64,000 nt of DNA from Doryteuthis pealeii (GCA_023376005.1 CM042157.1:25470037-25534036); one strand, 5' to 3'. Counted from the stretch's first letter, positions 1 to 10,139 are shown. Program-made: numbers and translations. The notes: generated by a model from the letters alone, not told the origin.

Positions 1-45
1 TCGATTAAATTCATTTTTATCCATCTACATTTATTTCATACTGTC
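1..45. repeat. Truncated end of foldback element (same family as 15341-16537)
   Basis: The first bases (TCGATTAAATTCAT, then TATCCATCTACA) match the outer end of the palindromic element whose arms lie at 15341-15445 and 16433-16537. The window edge cuts the element, so only its outer end is visible. A (TA)n tract follows at 72-117. Confidence 0.6.
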
Positions 46-65
46 GGATTCACTTCCATTCACTT

Positions 66-71
<6 letters not shown>

Positions 72-117
<46 letters not shown>
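72..117. repeat. (TA)n microsatellite
   Basis: About 23 uninterrupted TA units beside the foldback end. The motif ATACTGTCGGATT just upstream recurs before another (TA)n at 42598-42632, so the tract is probably part of a repeat family. Confidence 0.9.
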
Positions 118-121
<4 letters not shown>

Positions 122-935
122 AATAAAGTGTTCCAAAAAAGATGATGTTCATGTCGAAATGTAGACAAACACGGAACTCTTATTACATACCTCGTATTTC
201 AACTTGAAACTTATTGATTAAATTTTACGAAATAACTTTCTGGCCCCCCAAAAAGAAACAATGGCGAGCAGAGAGCATTACAAGGAAATAACTTTTCACC
301 GGTTGATAAACGAATAAAAATCAGTTGCAAAATAAAATATATTTTGTGGGTTAAATTTATATAATGACCATTTGACCCCACCGGCGGGCGTAGGGCGATA
401 ATGTAGTTTTAAGTCCGATGGCGTGGGTCATAATTTAGCATAATTACCCGACTGATTTTGGACTCGGACAGAATTGAAGAAAAATTACTGAGAGATGCGG
501 TTTTCGAATTAAATGTTGCGTTAGAATTGTCTGTTGTGTTTGCCGAAGGCATATTTTGATTGCAACTTACAGCCTCTACCCATTTTAAATTATTATGTTC
601 TACAACCTTTCAACTATGTGTAGGCATTTTCTTTTCGAGTATTAAATTCTGTTATTAGGTTATTTATTTATTTATCTTCAATTTTTTTTACCCGGCGAGT
701 AAAGAATATAACCGAGTCTTCGCTTCAGACCAATCACAGATTTCAAAATACAATGGCTTTCTAAAAATCCAGCAAGAATTCCTTTATCTTCATCAGAAAG
801 AGCGGAAGGAATATTCACAAAATCACGTGACTGATAGACTAGGCATTGATTTCATTAGTTCAATTCATCCCTTTAAACCAATGTGGTCAGTGAGACCATT
901 AGAACTGCTAGACTGAAAGAGTGGAAAAGATCGAT
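118..935. other. No gene recognised
   Basis: AT-rich unique-looking sequence. Both strands are broken by frequent stops and I see no domain, tRNA or transposon end. Confidence 0.5.
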
Positions 936-1172
936 GGGGAATTAGCTCAGTCGGTAGAGCGTTCGGCTAGAAACCACATGGTTCCTAGTTCGATACCGGT
1001 CCCCGCCAACTCAGCGTATGAGTAGCACAGGCATCTGTGCGGTAAAGTAAGGAGCTGATGGTAGGTGTGGCGCTCCACCTCAGATGCTAAAACAATCTCC
1101 TTGGTCTAGCGCTATTGAAAAGGAGATAGGCTCCCTCGCTGATACCGACTTTAGGCCGCCCCGTCGACTTTA

Positions 1173-1175
<3 letters not shown>
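936..1175 (+). mobile_element. SINE family 1 (tRNA-headed), complete copy
   Basis: A tRNA-like head carries a Pol III box A (TTAGCTCAGTCGG, 942-954) and box B (GTTCGATACC, 988-997). The body that follows has the motifs GTAAAGTAAGGAGCTGATG, CTCCTTGGTCTAGCGCTA and GATACCGACTTTAGGCC, and the element ends in TTTACTTA, which passes into (TA)n. Other copies are at 35678-35935 (+), 36012-36242 (-), 45282-45400 (- partial), 50218-50465 (-) and 62775-62995 (-). It would be transcribed by RNA polymerase III and mobilised by a LINE (known for SINEs, not shown here). Confidence 0.85.

Positions 1176-1216
<41 letters not shown>
1172..1216. repeat. (TA)n at SINE tail / ribozyme edge
   Basis: A TA tract lies between the SINE 3' end (TTTACTTA) and the hammerhead repeat, which starts TAAAGTAATC. 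The two sides share the inverted sequence TTTACTT/AAGTAA, so the boundary may be a real element end. Confidence 0.8.
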
Positions 1217-1220
<4 letters not shown>

Positions 1221-1522
1221 AATCTGCAGACGCGCGTTTCGGGGTTTACCCCTCATCAGTGCAGCTAGACTTATTTTTCAGCAGCTACCTCTGGTCGGGA
1301 TCGAGACCCGAACGAACTTTCGCTCGTCAAGTCTCTTACCGATGGATCCACAAGCAGCTGCCTAGAATAGAAGGCAGAATAATCGCTATATTTCCTAAAC
1401 CGGAAATAAACTCACCAGAGGTCTCTAACTTGTAAACAAGTGAGACTAGCATTTCGCCGAAGCGGTGAATTTTCGAAATTAGTCCCTTCTAGACAGAGTG
1501 CTCAACCTGAAAATTGGGAAGC

Positions 1523-1523
<1 letters not shown>
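1217..1523 (-). mobile_element. Dispersed repeat carrying the 1224-1264 hammerhead
   Basis: About 300 bp between two (TA)n tracts, with the ribozyme at one edge. The rest has no reading frame I recognise; the visible 93-codon frame on the plus strand runs through SINE and TA sequence and is not credible. It may be a ribozyme-bearing non-autonomous retroelement. Its exact ends are not defined. Confidence 0.45.
1224..1264 (-). ncRNA. Hammerhead ribozyme, type I, all core bases present
   Basis: On the minus strand the order is helix I 5' arm CTGCA, core CTGATGA, helix II GGGG-TAAA-CCCC (four perfect pairs), core GAAA, short helix III CGCGCG, cleavage dinucleotide TC, helix I 3' arm TGCAG. The two helix I arms pair perfectly over 5 bp. 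All invariant core positions (CUGANGA, GAAA, UH) are present. Helix III is only one or two pairs in a monomer, but CGCGCG is self-complementary, so two copies could form a dimeric hammerhead. Known relatives are the minimal type-I ribozymes of Penelope-like elements and retrozymes. Which element carries this one is inferred, since no reverse transcriptase is attached. Confidence 0.85.
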
Positions 1524-1613
<90 letters not shown>

Positions 1614-1620
1614 AAGAGAG
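1524..1620. repeat. Compound (TA)n(GA)n microsatellite
   Basis: About 20 TA units run directly into about 22 GA units, then a few GAAA units. Confidence 0.95.
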
Positions 1621-1914
1621 ACGGACCTAACTATGATTACGCTCTGATGATGATATTTAATAAATCGAAATATTGTCAATATCAGCAATGAAAAAGATAT
1701 AAACTATTTTTCATTTTAACAACATATTGTGTTGTTTATACCCCTTCATATATACATATATCGTCGGATTCATTTCCTTACTATTAACCTATATAGAGAT
1801 ATATAATATACTTATATTAGTAAACCCTTGCGGTAAGAAAAAAAAGCAAATAATTTGTTAGTAAATATATATATACTACCAAAATACCAAAGATCAAAAG
1901 GTTTTTTTTATTGA
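1621..1914. other. No gene recognised
   Basis: AT-rich sequence. A partial hammerhead-like core (CTGATGA...GAAA) near 1640-1685 lacks a helix I and was rejected. Confidence 0.4.
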
Positions 1915-1977
1915 ATCAGACCAGCTGAAATGGGGGTGCGTCTTATATGCCCGTGCATCTTATATGCCGTCAAATAC

Positions 1978-1980
<3 letters not shown>
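1915..1980 (-). mobile_element. MITE terminal half (TIR ends at (TA)n)
   Basis: Contains GTGCGTCTTATATGCC and GCCGTCAAATACGGTA, the terminal inverted repeat of the complete MITE at 48991-49317. The element stops exactly where a (TA)n tract begins. Confidence 0.65.
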
Positions 1981-2028
<48 letters not shown>

Positions 2029-2165
2029 GTGGGTGTGTGTGTGTATATATATATATATGTGTGTATATATATATGTATATATATATATATGTATGTGTAT
2101 ATATATACGTGTATATATATATATATATACATATATATGTGTGTGTGTCTGTATGTGTGTGTGTC

Positions 2166-2205
<40 letters not shown>

Positions 2206-2218
2206 TATGTGTGTGTAT
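1978..2218. repeat. Compound (TA)n/(TG)n microsatellite
   Basis: TA, mixed TATG and TG blocks over about 240 bp. The long tyrosine/isoleucine and histidine/threonine frames here are artefacts of the dinucleotide repeat. Confidence 0.95.
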
Positions 2219-2224
2219 CGTCCT

Positions 2225-2880
2225 AGTATCACTACAAAGATATTTCGGACGGCCATTCGAGTGAGTTCTACCAATATTGAAAAACTGGACCACCTGAGTA
2301 ATTCTAATGTTTTACTCAAAGATCATATTCTGAAATAGATGTTCAGCTCTTCTTTTTTTCCTATAGGGACTGTGCCAGACTTGCCTATTCTTGACTGATC
2401 TTTCTGTGCACCTGACTATATCTGGTCCTTGAGTGATATTCACCGAGTGCGCCTTTGCTGGACTATATTTAGCAACCATCGAAAACGCTATTTGGGTGCT
2501 TTTGATAAACGCCATGGCCACAACTGAACTAATAATTGGATTAATAAAACGAGAATGCTCCAGTCTGGTGTTTTACAGTCTGAACCGAAAGGCAAATCGC
2601 CAATAGTATTTACATTTTGATTGATTTCTTGGCCACTGTACCCACATCTTGGCTTGTTGAAGTCTGACCAAATGGAAGCAGTGGCCAGCCGCGAAGACCG
2701 CTGGAGGCGGAATGGTTCATAATTGAGTCGGTCTTTGTGATTGATAACCAATACGAGTGGGAGATTTATAACTAGGTGTGTAATAGTTTATCATAAACAC
2801 ACAAGAAATGGTTGCAAGACATTGTCTGACCAGACCAAATAACGCATAATTGTATGCAATGACTGCATCTGTGTAGGAAA
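2225..2880. other. Unassigned moderately GC region
   Basis: Less AT-rich than its surroundings, with short open frames on both strands (for example 2488-2751 minus, 87 codons). None has a motif I recognise. It may be repeat-derived. Confidence 0.3.
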
Positions 2881-2887
2881 TAAATTT

Positions 2888-3222
2888 TACAATATTAAGC
2901 TAAACACGAATGGGGACTTGTGTGACAAAACTGATATCAACATCAACAACATCAACAGCATCAACAGCAACAGTGTATATACAATATATGAAAAATATGA
3001 AGACCTACGTGAACAATGCGTCAGAAACAGATGGATAACAAATGTATTTCTCATTGAGGTCGAATGTCGGGGGTTTATTGCCAACTCAACCTCAGCATTT
3101 TTGTCTAAACTTGGACTTCCTCTACCAGACAAGAGGAAATACTTAAAAAAGATTCAGGAGAAAGCTCTAACCGCATCAGCGTGGATATGGCAGTCCTATA
3201 TTATGACATCAAACCGATAAAG
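2888..3222 (+). pseudogene. C-terminal fragment of a LINE endonuclease domain (RLE-like)
   Basis: The open frame ends at a stop near 3220. After an (ATCAAC)n stretch coding Asn/Ile/Ser, it reads YEKYEDLREQC, then FLIEVECRGF, SKLGLPLPDKRKYLKKI and finally ASAWIWQSY. Spacing and order match the C-terminal part of PD-(D/E)XK restriction-like endonuclease regions of certain non-LTR retrotransposons, where the motif is usually VEVGCRGF and the protein ends in a Trp-rich WLW segment. Here Gly is replaced by Glu (IEVECRGF). The N-terminal part, including reverse transcriptase, is absent, so this is a 5'-truncated copy. The 3' UTR-like segment at 3312-3420 ends with AATAAAGATGAGGAC. The assignment rests on remembered motif patterns, not a search. 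Confidence 0.5.
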
Positions 3223-3311
3223 TCTGGTGGTATCGTGAGATACTGCTGGGGCGCTCCGGGTTAGTGGTAATGATGCTTCGGCCCCGAAACTATGCCTGAA
3301 CCCAGAGTCAT

Positions 3312-3420
3312 CATCTGATGAAGGCTTTGTTGGTTGCAATGCAGTCATTGTATGAAGATTATCAATGGCCGAAACGTTGTTTTTATATACCTCAATAAAG
3401 ATGAGGACAATAGTTTGAAA
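3312..3420 (+). repeat. LINE 3' end with hammerhead-like core and AATAAA
   Basis: CTGATGAAGGC ... GGCCGAAACGTTG is followed by CTCAATAAAGATGAGGACAA. The same 3' module is at 8272-8330 (-), 14755-14830 (+), 18010-18065 (+), 52590-52680 (-) and 52955-53065 (+). The CUGANGA and GAAA boxes and a GGC/GCC stem are visible, but no helix I forms. Confidence 0.55.
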
Positions 3421-3599
3421 AATTAAGAATTTAAATGCTACGCTTTTTCTTTTATTATTCTTTGCAAATCTATCGTCTTTAAATATTTAGATAAAAGATA
3501 AATTAACCTTATTTTGCCAAGATAAGATAGCAGCAGATAGGAATGACTGGACTGAATGAATGCAAGTACCATGTACCTCTCTGCCATTTTGAATGTGAA

Positions 3600-3830
3600 T
3601 CCTACCCTGTTTTAGTATTATCTGCGTTATTTGGACTATTGTCCTTATCTTCATTGTTATCTGTATCCCTGGTTCACTCTGACCCGGAGTGGTAGTACCC
3701 ACTGAGGTTGATATGCCATAAAACAAAACAACCAAACCAATCAGATTATCCAATCTGTGCTACTCATGCGCTGAATTGGCAGGGACTATTGTCCTCATCT
3801 TCATTGTTATCTGTACATGCGCTGTATTGG
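3600..3830 (-). repeat. Two partial copies of the AATAAAGATGAGG module plus SINE tail
   Basis: GGACTATTGTCC(T)(C/T)ATCTTCATTG occurs at about 3640 and 3786, separated by TGAGGTTGATATGCC and a CAAACC-rich tail (3702-3745), the SINE-type 3' tail described at 59478-59880. Nested fragments. Confidence 0.45.
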
Positions 3831-4092
3831 CAGGGACTAGTAAGTATCGAATGAGGAATCTTACTATTTCTCTGAATGTTTGAGATGAGGCTTGACGGGA
3901 GTTCTTTTTTGTTTGAATCAAATTTACTCCTGTGTCATATCTTTGGTAAAAACCGCAAAAAAAGTCTGTGGTTGCAGGGAAAATGAGAAGAAAAGAGAAA
4001 AACACATTCCATCTTTTCTTCTCTTTATCCTATAAATGGCGGTGGTTGTTGTTGCTAACTGACTTCCACTCAGATTATTTTTATTATTATAA

Positions 4093-4720
4093 CTAGCAAA
4101 TATATGCACCCTCCGGGTGCAAGTATTTAAATTTTAATGTAATAAAATATGTTAACTTAAAAAGGCTAATAAAACTATATAAGATGCTGATAAAAAGATT
4201 TGAAAGAGAGAGGGAACAACTAAAACTTGCTTTTTCTTCACTCCCGTCTTTCATTGCTAAATTTTCATAATTTAACTATTTAGTTAAATTAGGATAAAGA
4301 GTAAAGAATAGAATTAGTAATAAAGTAAAGAATATAATTACAGTTAATATTGTTAATGGATTTCTTTTAAGATTTATTCCCGAGACTTTTTATAATATTC
4401 ATTAAGATAAAACCAAATAATTAAAAATCAATAATACTAAGCACATATTTATTAAAATCAAATTTTTAATATTAATATGTAAATTAGCCTTCCCATTCAC
4501 ACTGCAAACCGCCATTTTGTTGTATATATAAATACAATTGCATGTTGTTAGAATGTAGATATGGTCAACAGTATTAATAATGTAAGATAATTTTATTAAT
4601 AATTGAGGTTTAAATCAAATCATGGAGAATGTGATGTAAATAACTATGTGAATTGTGACTCGATTAGTAATATAATTTCGGTTACAGACAGAAAAACACA
4701 CAATCTCCATTATAATAAGA
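4093..4720 (-). mobile_element. Helitron-A copy 1 (non-autonomous)
   Basis: Helitron signs, read on the minus strand: the 5' end is A|TCTTATTATAATGGAG, the 3' end has a perfect 6-bp hairpin GCACCC-GGA-GGGTGC about 12 nt before a terminal CTAG followed by T. There are no inverted repeats and no target duplication. It is 628 bp long. It encodes neither Rep nor helicase, so it must have been moved by an autonomous partner elsewhere. The first open frame from the 5' end (MEIVCFSV...) is more broken here than in other copies. Confidence 0.8.
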
Positions 4721-4797
4721 TTATTTTAGTCACTTTTACTTGATCCTATATATATCTCTATTGAATTTTGCTTTTCCTTTCCACAATATTAGTGGCA

Positions 4798-4862
4798 TTA
4801 GCGATGGTTTACATCAATAGGTAGAGCATCCGTCTTGGAATCGCAAGGTTTCGGATTTTTTC
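4798..4862 (+). repeat. tRNA-like fragment
   Basis: ATAGGTAGAGCATCCGTCTT resembles a tRNA D-arm/anticodon region, and GGTTTCGGATT resembles box B. There is no acceptor stem and it runs into a pyrimidine tract. A decayed SINE head or tRNA pseudogene. Confidence 0.35.
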
Positions 4863-5115
4863 TCACTTTTCTTTTTCCTTCTTTCTTTCTTTCTTTCTTT
4901 CTTTCTATATCTATTTATTTGTCTTCCAGTCCATCCATGCTTTTCCTTCTTTTCTTTTTCTTTTGACATCTTCTTTCTTTCGTTCGGTCTTTTTCTTCTT
5001 TCTTTCATTCTTTCTTTCTTTCTTTCTTTTTCTTTTTCTTTCTTCTATTCTTTCTTCTTTCTATATCTTTTTCTTTTGAAATTGTCTTTATTTCTTCCGT
5101 TCTTTCTCGTCCTGT

Positions 5116-5158
<43 letters not shown>

Positions 5159-5450
5159 CTCTATTTATTTATTTATTTTTCTTTCTTTTACTTTCTTTCT
5201 TCATCTGTCTTTCCTACCTTTACTTCTTTTGTTTATTTATCTGTCATCAGGTCCATTCGGTTTTATTTTCTCCTTCCCTTCTTTCTTTTTCTTTTCTTTT
5301 TCCTTCCTTCCTTTGTTTCCTTCTTTCTTTTCTTTCCTTTCTTTATTTTCTTTCTTTTCTTCTCTCATTCCTTCCTTCCTTTCTTTCTTTCTTTCCTTCT
5401 TTTCTCTCATTTCTTTCTTTCTTTTCTCCTTCATTTCTTTCTTTCGTTGG
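4863..5450. repeat. Polypyrimidine (TTTC)n tract
   Basis: About 590 bp almost wholly C and T on the plus strand, based on TTTC with variants. Long Phe/Leu/Ser and Lys/Glu/Arg frames here are artefacts. Such a homopurine-homopyrimidine mirror sequence can adopt triplex DNA (general knowledge). Confidence 0.9.
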
Positions 5451-5589
5451 GTCAGTAAAATGATAATTCTTGTGCATAAAGTAAGTGGAGGAGAGGCTCT
5501 CTGTGATCGGATATACCAATCGCGTGATGAGCCCAGAAGTTTTGGCGTCTGCACTCTGGCGTCCGTAGTAACGGTCTATGAATAAAACT

Positions 5590-5670
5590 TTTTTCCTGAA
5601 TCTGACCTGCTGAAATGGGGATGCGTCTTATATGCCCGTGCGTCTTATATGCCGTCAAACACGGTAATTA
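5590..5670 (-). mobile_element. MITE terminal half
   Basis: Same terminal sequence as 1915-1980 (GATGCGTCTTATATGCCC then GCCGTCAAACACGGTAATTA). Only one end of the element is visible. Confidence 0.6.
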
Positions 5671-5679
5671 ATTCTCAAA

Positions 5680-6145
5680 GGCAAATAAAATAAAAAATTT
5701 CAGTGATTCCAATTTCGTGATTCCCATCTTAAAGATCAGAAGCGGATTTAAGACAGTCAGTCAAAAATCACTTTAGAAGAATTAGTATTCTTTTTTTAGA
5801 TTAAAAAGACATTTCATCGGTAATCGATACGTGATGTTTTTATTAATTTTCTGATTTGATTAAAACGTCATATTCTATTCGTTTTGCCTCAATGTGGCAG
5901 GAAAGATTGCATTATGAATAAAAGATACGGGGATTATGTAAAACAGCATTGTTTTTATTCAGAACATTGTCAATTGAAAGGTATATTTTAGCAAATACAA
6001 AATATTCACAGAATGTTTGACGATTGGACAGAACATTTGATAAGCAACCCTGTAATTTACAGGGGTAACACAGTGACATATTTTTATGTGTATAATTTTG
6101 GTTTTTGAGACTGTTGTTGTTGGATTATTTTCTAGTATAAGGTGT
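5680..6145. other. No gene recognised
   Basis: AT-rich, stop-rich sequence with no repeat family that I can match elsewhere in the window. Confidence 0.4.
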
Positions 6146-6149
6146 GTTA

Positions 6150-6432
6150 TGGAGGCGCGTGGTCTAATGGTTAATTCATAGGAAATGACCCGAGTTCAAT
6201 TCTTGGACGAAGCTGTTGGCATTTCACATACCACTAACACCCTTGACAAATGTATGAATCCAATTCTCCTTCGATCTATGGGTAAATAGCAGGACAGACT
6301 GGGCCATTTAACCATGGCTAGGTAACCAGTCTAGGAGAAGGAAAACTCTTAATTCAAACCTGTTAAACTCCGCTTAAGGAATTGACCTTGTGTCGCATCC
6401 TGCTCGTGCGGAGGGGTTGGTAAATATATATA
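6150..6432 (+). mobile_element. SINE family 2, near-complete copy
   Basis: The tRNA-like head is GGAGGCGCGTGGTCTAATGG (box A region), with box B GAGTTCAATTC at about 6192. The body has ATGAATCCAATTCTCC, ATGGGTAAATAG, CAGACTGGG and GAAGGAAAACTC, and the 3' end is GCTCGTGCGGAGGGGTTGGT followed by AAATATATATA. The tail naturally ends in TA units. At least ten copies or fragments occur in this window. Confidence 0.85.
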
Positions 6433-6439
6433 AGGTGTG

Positions 6440-7006
6440 TTGAAGATCACAACTTGTATTATAAACTATCTCAAAACAGCGCTGTCTAAATCGGCCAATG
6501 AAAATGCCCAAACATGTATTTCATTTACTATTTAAATGCGTTGATAGATTGTCCTACAATTGCTCGCTGGTGACATAGACTATCAGAAAAGGATTGTACA
6601 GTTCTTTATTTCAAGACAGGATAAAATCTGATACAACAAACCATGGATCAGCGGACAAGGTTTAAAACTGATACTACATCTATCTACTTCAAGAAAGGAT
6701 CAAACTTAATGCAACAAGGGATCTCCACTGTAAAACCGCTTTAACCTACATTCCAAAAAAGGCCACATGAATTGTAAAAATTGTCCTGTTACGTTTTCAT
6801 AGGCCATCCTTTTTATATTCCCTTGTTACTCTATTCAGGAATTCACCACAGGTGAATTCGTTGGTTGGAGCCAGCTCAACCAACCCAGGGTGAATGACAT
6901 CATAGAACAGAACAGAGATCAATAAATCTGCTGTTGCTCATCTATATTCTGTTTTAAATAAAAGAAGTTGATACTTTGTGTATTGATCAATTAATTATAG
7001 ATTTAA
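6440..7006. other. No gene recognised
   Basis: AT-rich sequence without recognisable ends or domains. Immediately upstream of a Helitron. Confidence 0.4.
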
Positions 7007-7628
7007 TCTTATTATAATGGAGATTGTGTGTTTTTCTGTCTGTAACCGAAACTACATTACTACTTAAGTCATAATTCCCTTAAGTTACTGACATCACATT
7101 CTCAATGATTTTATTTTTATTTAATGATTAATAAAATTGTTTTACATTATTAATACTGTTAACCATATCTACATACTAATAACATGTAATTATATTTATA
7201 TATACAACAAAATAGCGGTTTACAGTGTGGACGGGAATGCTAATTTGCATATTGATATTAAAAATGTGATTTTAATAAATATGTGCTTAGTATTATTGAT
7301 TTCTAACTGTTTGGTTTTATTTTAATGAATATAAGCAAAAATCTCTTCAATGATTCATAAATGAAATCCATTAACAAAAAAAGATAACTGTCATTTTATT
7401 CTTCACTTCCTCTTTTAACTAAATACTTAAATTAGAAAAATAACAATGAAAGACGAGAGTGATGGAAGAGTAAGTTTCAGTTGTTCTATTTTTCGATTAT
7501 ACCCCCTTCTGTTTCAAATCTTTTTAACTGCATTCTTATTTAGTCTCATTAGCATTTCTAATTTAATATAATATTTTATTACATTAAAACTTAAATACTT
7601 GCACCCGGAGGGTGCATATATTTGCTAG
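7007..7628 (+). mobile_element. Helitron-A copy 2
   Basis: Starts A|TCTTATTATAATGG and ends with hairpin GCACCCGGAGGGTGC plus ATATATTTGCTAG, then T. 622 bp. Flanks on both sides contain TAGATTTAA, which is probably coincidence since Helitrons make no duplication. Confidence 0.85.
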
Positions 7629-7829
7629 TAGATTTAATTATTATAGATTTAATAGCAAAGTATTGATATTATACACACAGCGTTTTGGCCAAAATATACA
7701 ATTAATACAAATACAAAGCCTCATCTCAAAAATTCTGACAAACAATAGTTTTGTGAGATTAAAATGACTTTTGTTATAAACCAATTCCAAACAATGCAGG
7801 GTTTATATTTATAGAAAAAAATCCTTAAA

Positions 7830-8102
7830 AAAAAAAAATAGCCTTCAAGCAAGAGCGCTTGTTCAGCGGAAATCCTTGGCAATCCTCTGGTAAATAATCC
7901 TTGGTGGTGTAAGTTCCTTCGTCGATGATTACAAAAGTATCAGTGTTTAAGTAGTCAGTCAGCCATGCATTATGGCTGTTGATTGGTTGGAGGATTAAAC
8001 CACGTGACCTCGCGCAATCTATAAATTTAGGTGGTGTATTGCAGGCCCCATTATAACAATGCGTGTTATTTTCTAAATCGCATATACACACATCTCTGTG
8101 GG
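7830..8102 (-). CDS. Candidate terminal exon of an unknown cysteine-containing protein
   Basis: On the minus strand a pyrimidine-rich stretch ending TTTCCCCACAG (about 8101-8112) looks like a splice acceptor. It is followed by an open frame of about 90 codons beginning DVCICDLENNTHCYNGAC and containing PPKFIDCARSRG, FVIIDEGTYTTKDYLPEDC and KRSCLKAI before a stop. I do not recognise the family. Support for real coding ancestry comes from a diverged relative at 12840-12985 (-) that keeps FIIDG, KD.I and KRVCYKA and also stops right after. The first 15 codons are repeated at 14985-15045 (+). Its function is unknown; it may belong to a transposable element rather than a host gene. Confidence 0.35.
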
Positions 8103-9172
8103 GAAATGTTTTCTTTTGGTTGAGTTTTTCACTTTGTCACATTGGCTGCGAAAGACATTAAAGCTGAGATTGTATGAATAACTAGAGTTTTAAATGACGA
8201 TTTTAGATCTGATAATCGCTTAGAAACAAGTTTTCTTTCTTATATTACAAAAATATTCCAACATGTCCTCATCTTTATTGTGGTATAAAAAATCACAGCG
8301 TTTCGACCGCAGTATCCTCAGCATTCCTCGTGTGTTTTCTGTGTATCTGAGCATAGCAGTGACTCAACCTGGGATATAATTTTGAAATAGTGTTGTAGGT
8401 GACTCATCTATGACCCGAACATAGACTTACCCAAAGGGTATATATTAACAGAGCAAAGCTACTCAAACGAGAAGTAGCAGATACATGTTCTTCGAGTACG
8501 TTGTAATAAGGAAACCCTTTTCAGTGAACGTTGATATATTGCTGAATACATCTGTTCTCTACATTTTATCGCCGTGTTGAGTTATTATTTATTGACCCTT
8601 AAACAGGTCATAACTAATAGTTTGACTGTTGATCAAACAAGGCGTCGAAGAAGATGTTCTTATTTGAAGTTCTTTGTGACCTTTGATTAATAGCCAAACT
8701 ATTCAAAAAGATTTCTTAGGTTAGCTCATTGCTATGCACGTGTACACCATTGCTTGATTTCATCGTATTATTCTTCCTCTTCTCCCTCTCTCATTGAAAC
8801 ATCTTCTCTTTCCTGCGATATTATTAAGTTTTCCTTATTTCGTCATTGCTTACGTCACATTACCCCAAATCATCATAATATAGAATAAATACACTCAAAA
8901 TTTGAGCATGCAGCATTAGACAGTCCTCATTGTTTTTTAAAACAAGTTTTAATAAATACATGACTGGTATTATATATCTATATATAGTTTGTTTTATTTT
9001 AATACATATTTAAAGTTTGCATTTCAAATTGTTTTATTTTTTAATCCTTTAATGAATTTGATGATTTTACTTACTTAGGGTACAAACTCACTGACATTGA
9101 ATTTTTAACTCAGGCAATATGTTTCTAAAACTTATTTTTACATCGCCCGGAGGGTGTGTTTTATTTTTCTGG
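8050..9172 (-). repeat. Left arm of 1.1-kb inverted duplication
   Basis: Reverse complement of 13929-15045 at high identity with small indels. The arm joins part of the unknown exon, the AATAAAGATGAGG module (8272-8330), sequence resembling nothing else here, and the 3' part of a Helitron-B (about 8870-9172) whose terminal CTAG is degraded to CTGG. Confidence 0.85.
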
Positions 9173-9288
9173 TAAGTGTAATTTTCAATGACGTCTTCCT
9201 AAGCATTCGTATAAACGAACTTCACTGAAAGATATCGACAGCATTATGCTCGGCATTTATATGCGCAGCATTGATCCCCTACTAATCT

Positions 9289-9466
9289 AAGTAAATGTGA
9301 GGGTTTTACTTCAAATATGTGCCAGAAGACATTCTGTCTGCTGTGTTTCTGAGGTTCGGCGCAATGTGCAGTTGACGTTCGATGCAAACATGGCCGACAT
9401 CGGTGTGGAATCAAAAGATCTTGAAAGAATCCTCCCAGCGAGCAAGCCTAAACGGACGCCCAGTTA
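9289..9466 (+). CDS. Possible exon, unknown protein
   Basis: An open frame of about 58 codons reads through VRVLLQICARRHSVC, VRRNVQLTFDANMADIGVES, KDLERILPASKPKRTPS and then a stop. Its base composition is less AT-rich than the flanks, and an AG preceded by pyrimidines (CCCCTACTAATCTAAG) sits just upstream. No family recognised. A start inside the frame (ATGGCCGAC) is possible. Confidence 0.25.
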
Positions 9467-9722
9467 ACTTGAAATACATCGATCTAATTGTTAAGCTTGA
9501 CACTTATAGGATCGGCATTATAAATAATAATTGGTATGGTTTCCTCTTGGAGATTTGTAAAGAGACACAGAACCCCTATTAACACGTTGACTACGTTTGC
9601 TCAAAAGGCAATTTCTCTTCGCTGACGTTACCACATTTCCTTTATTGCATCAGTTTTTTTAAAGTTTTGCTGGTACACGTAGTAGGCCAATAATATGCCA
9701 CGCATCTGTGGTATAATATCTA

Positions 9723-10139
9723 TCTATTAATAATGGAGATTCGCTTCCGGTTTTTGTCTTTAATAAAAAAAGACGTCACTGATTACGTCACACTATCTAA
9801 AACGTCATAACGTAGAATAAATATATTGAAAATTTGAGTATGCATTGTTAGACAGTCCTCATTGTTTTTTTTTAAAACAAGTTTTAATAAATACATACCT
9901 GGTATTATCTATCATATATAGTTGTTTTATTTAATATATATTTAAAGTTATCAGAACTAAGTTTCATTTCAATTTTTTATATTTTTACTCCTTTAATAAA
10001 TTTATTTATTTTACTCCTTTAATAAATTTGATGATTTTACTTTTACTTATGATACAAACTCTCTGATATTAAATTTTCAACTCCCATCCCCTCAGGCAAT
10101 ATTATTTTACGTCACCCAGAGGTGGTTTTTATTTGCTAG
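9723..10139 (+). mobile_element. Helitron-B copy 1 (tandem left)
   Basis: Begins TCTATTAATAATGGAG, the same 5' end type as Helitron-A. It ends with a GC-rich near-hairpin (GTCACCCAGAGGTGG) and ATTTGCTAG. 417 bp. Its interior differs from family A and contains CAGTCCTCATTG and GGAGGGTG-like modules. Confidence 0.75.

Noticed and set aside
936..1010. Functional tRNA gene
   Set aside because: Boxes A and B are present, but the acceptor stem does not close and a SINE body follows; the same sequence recurs with other SINE copies.
1638..1690. CTGATGA...GATATT..AATC-GAAA-TATTG-TC hammerhead-like string
   Set aside because: Core boxes are present but the helix I arms do not pair and helix II has three pairs with a long loop.
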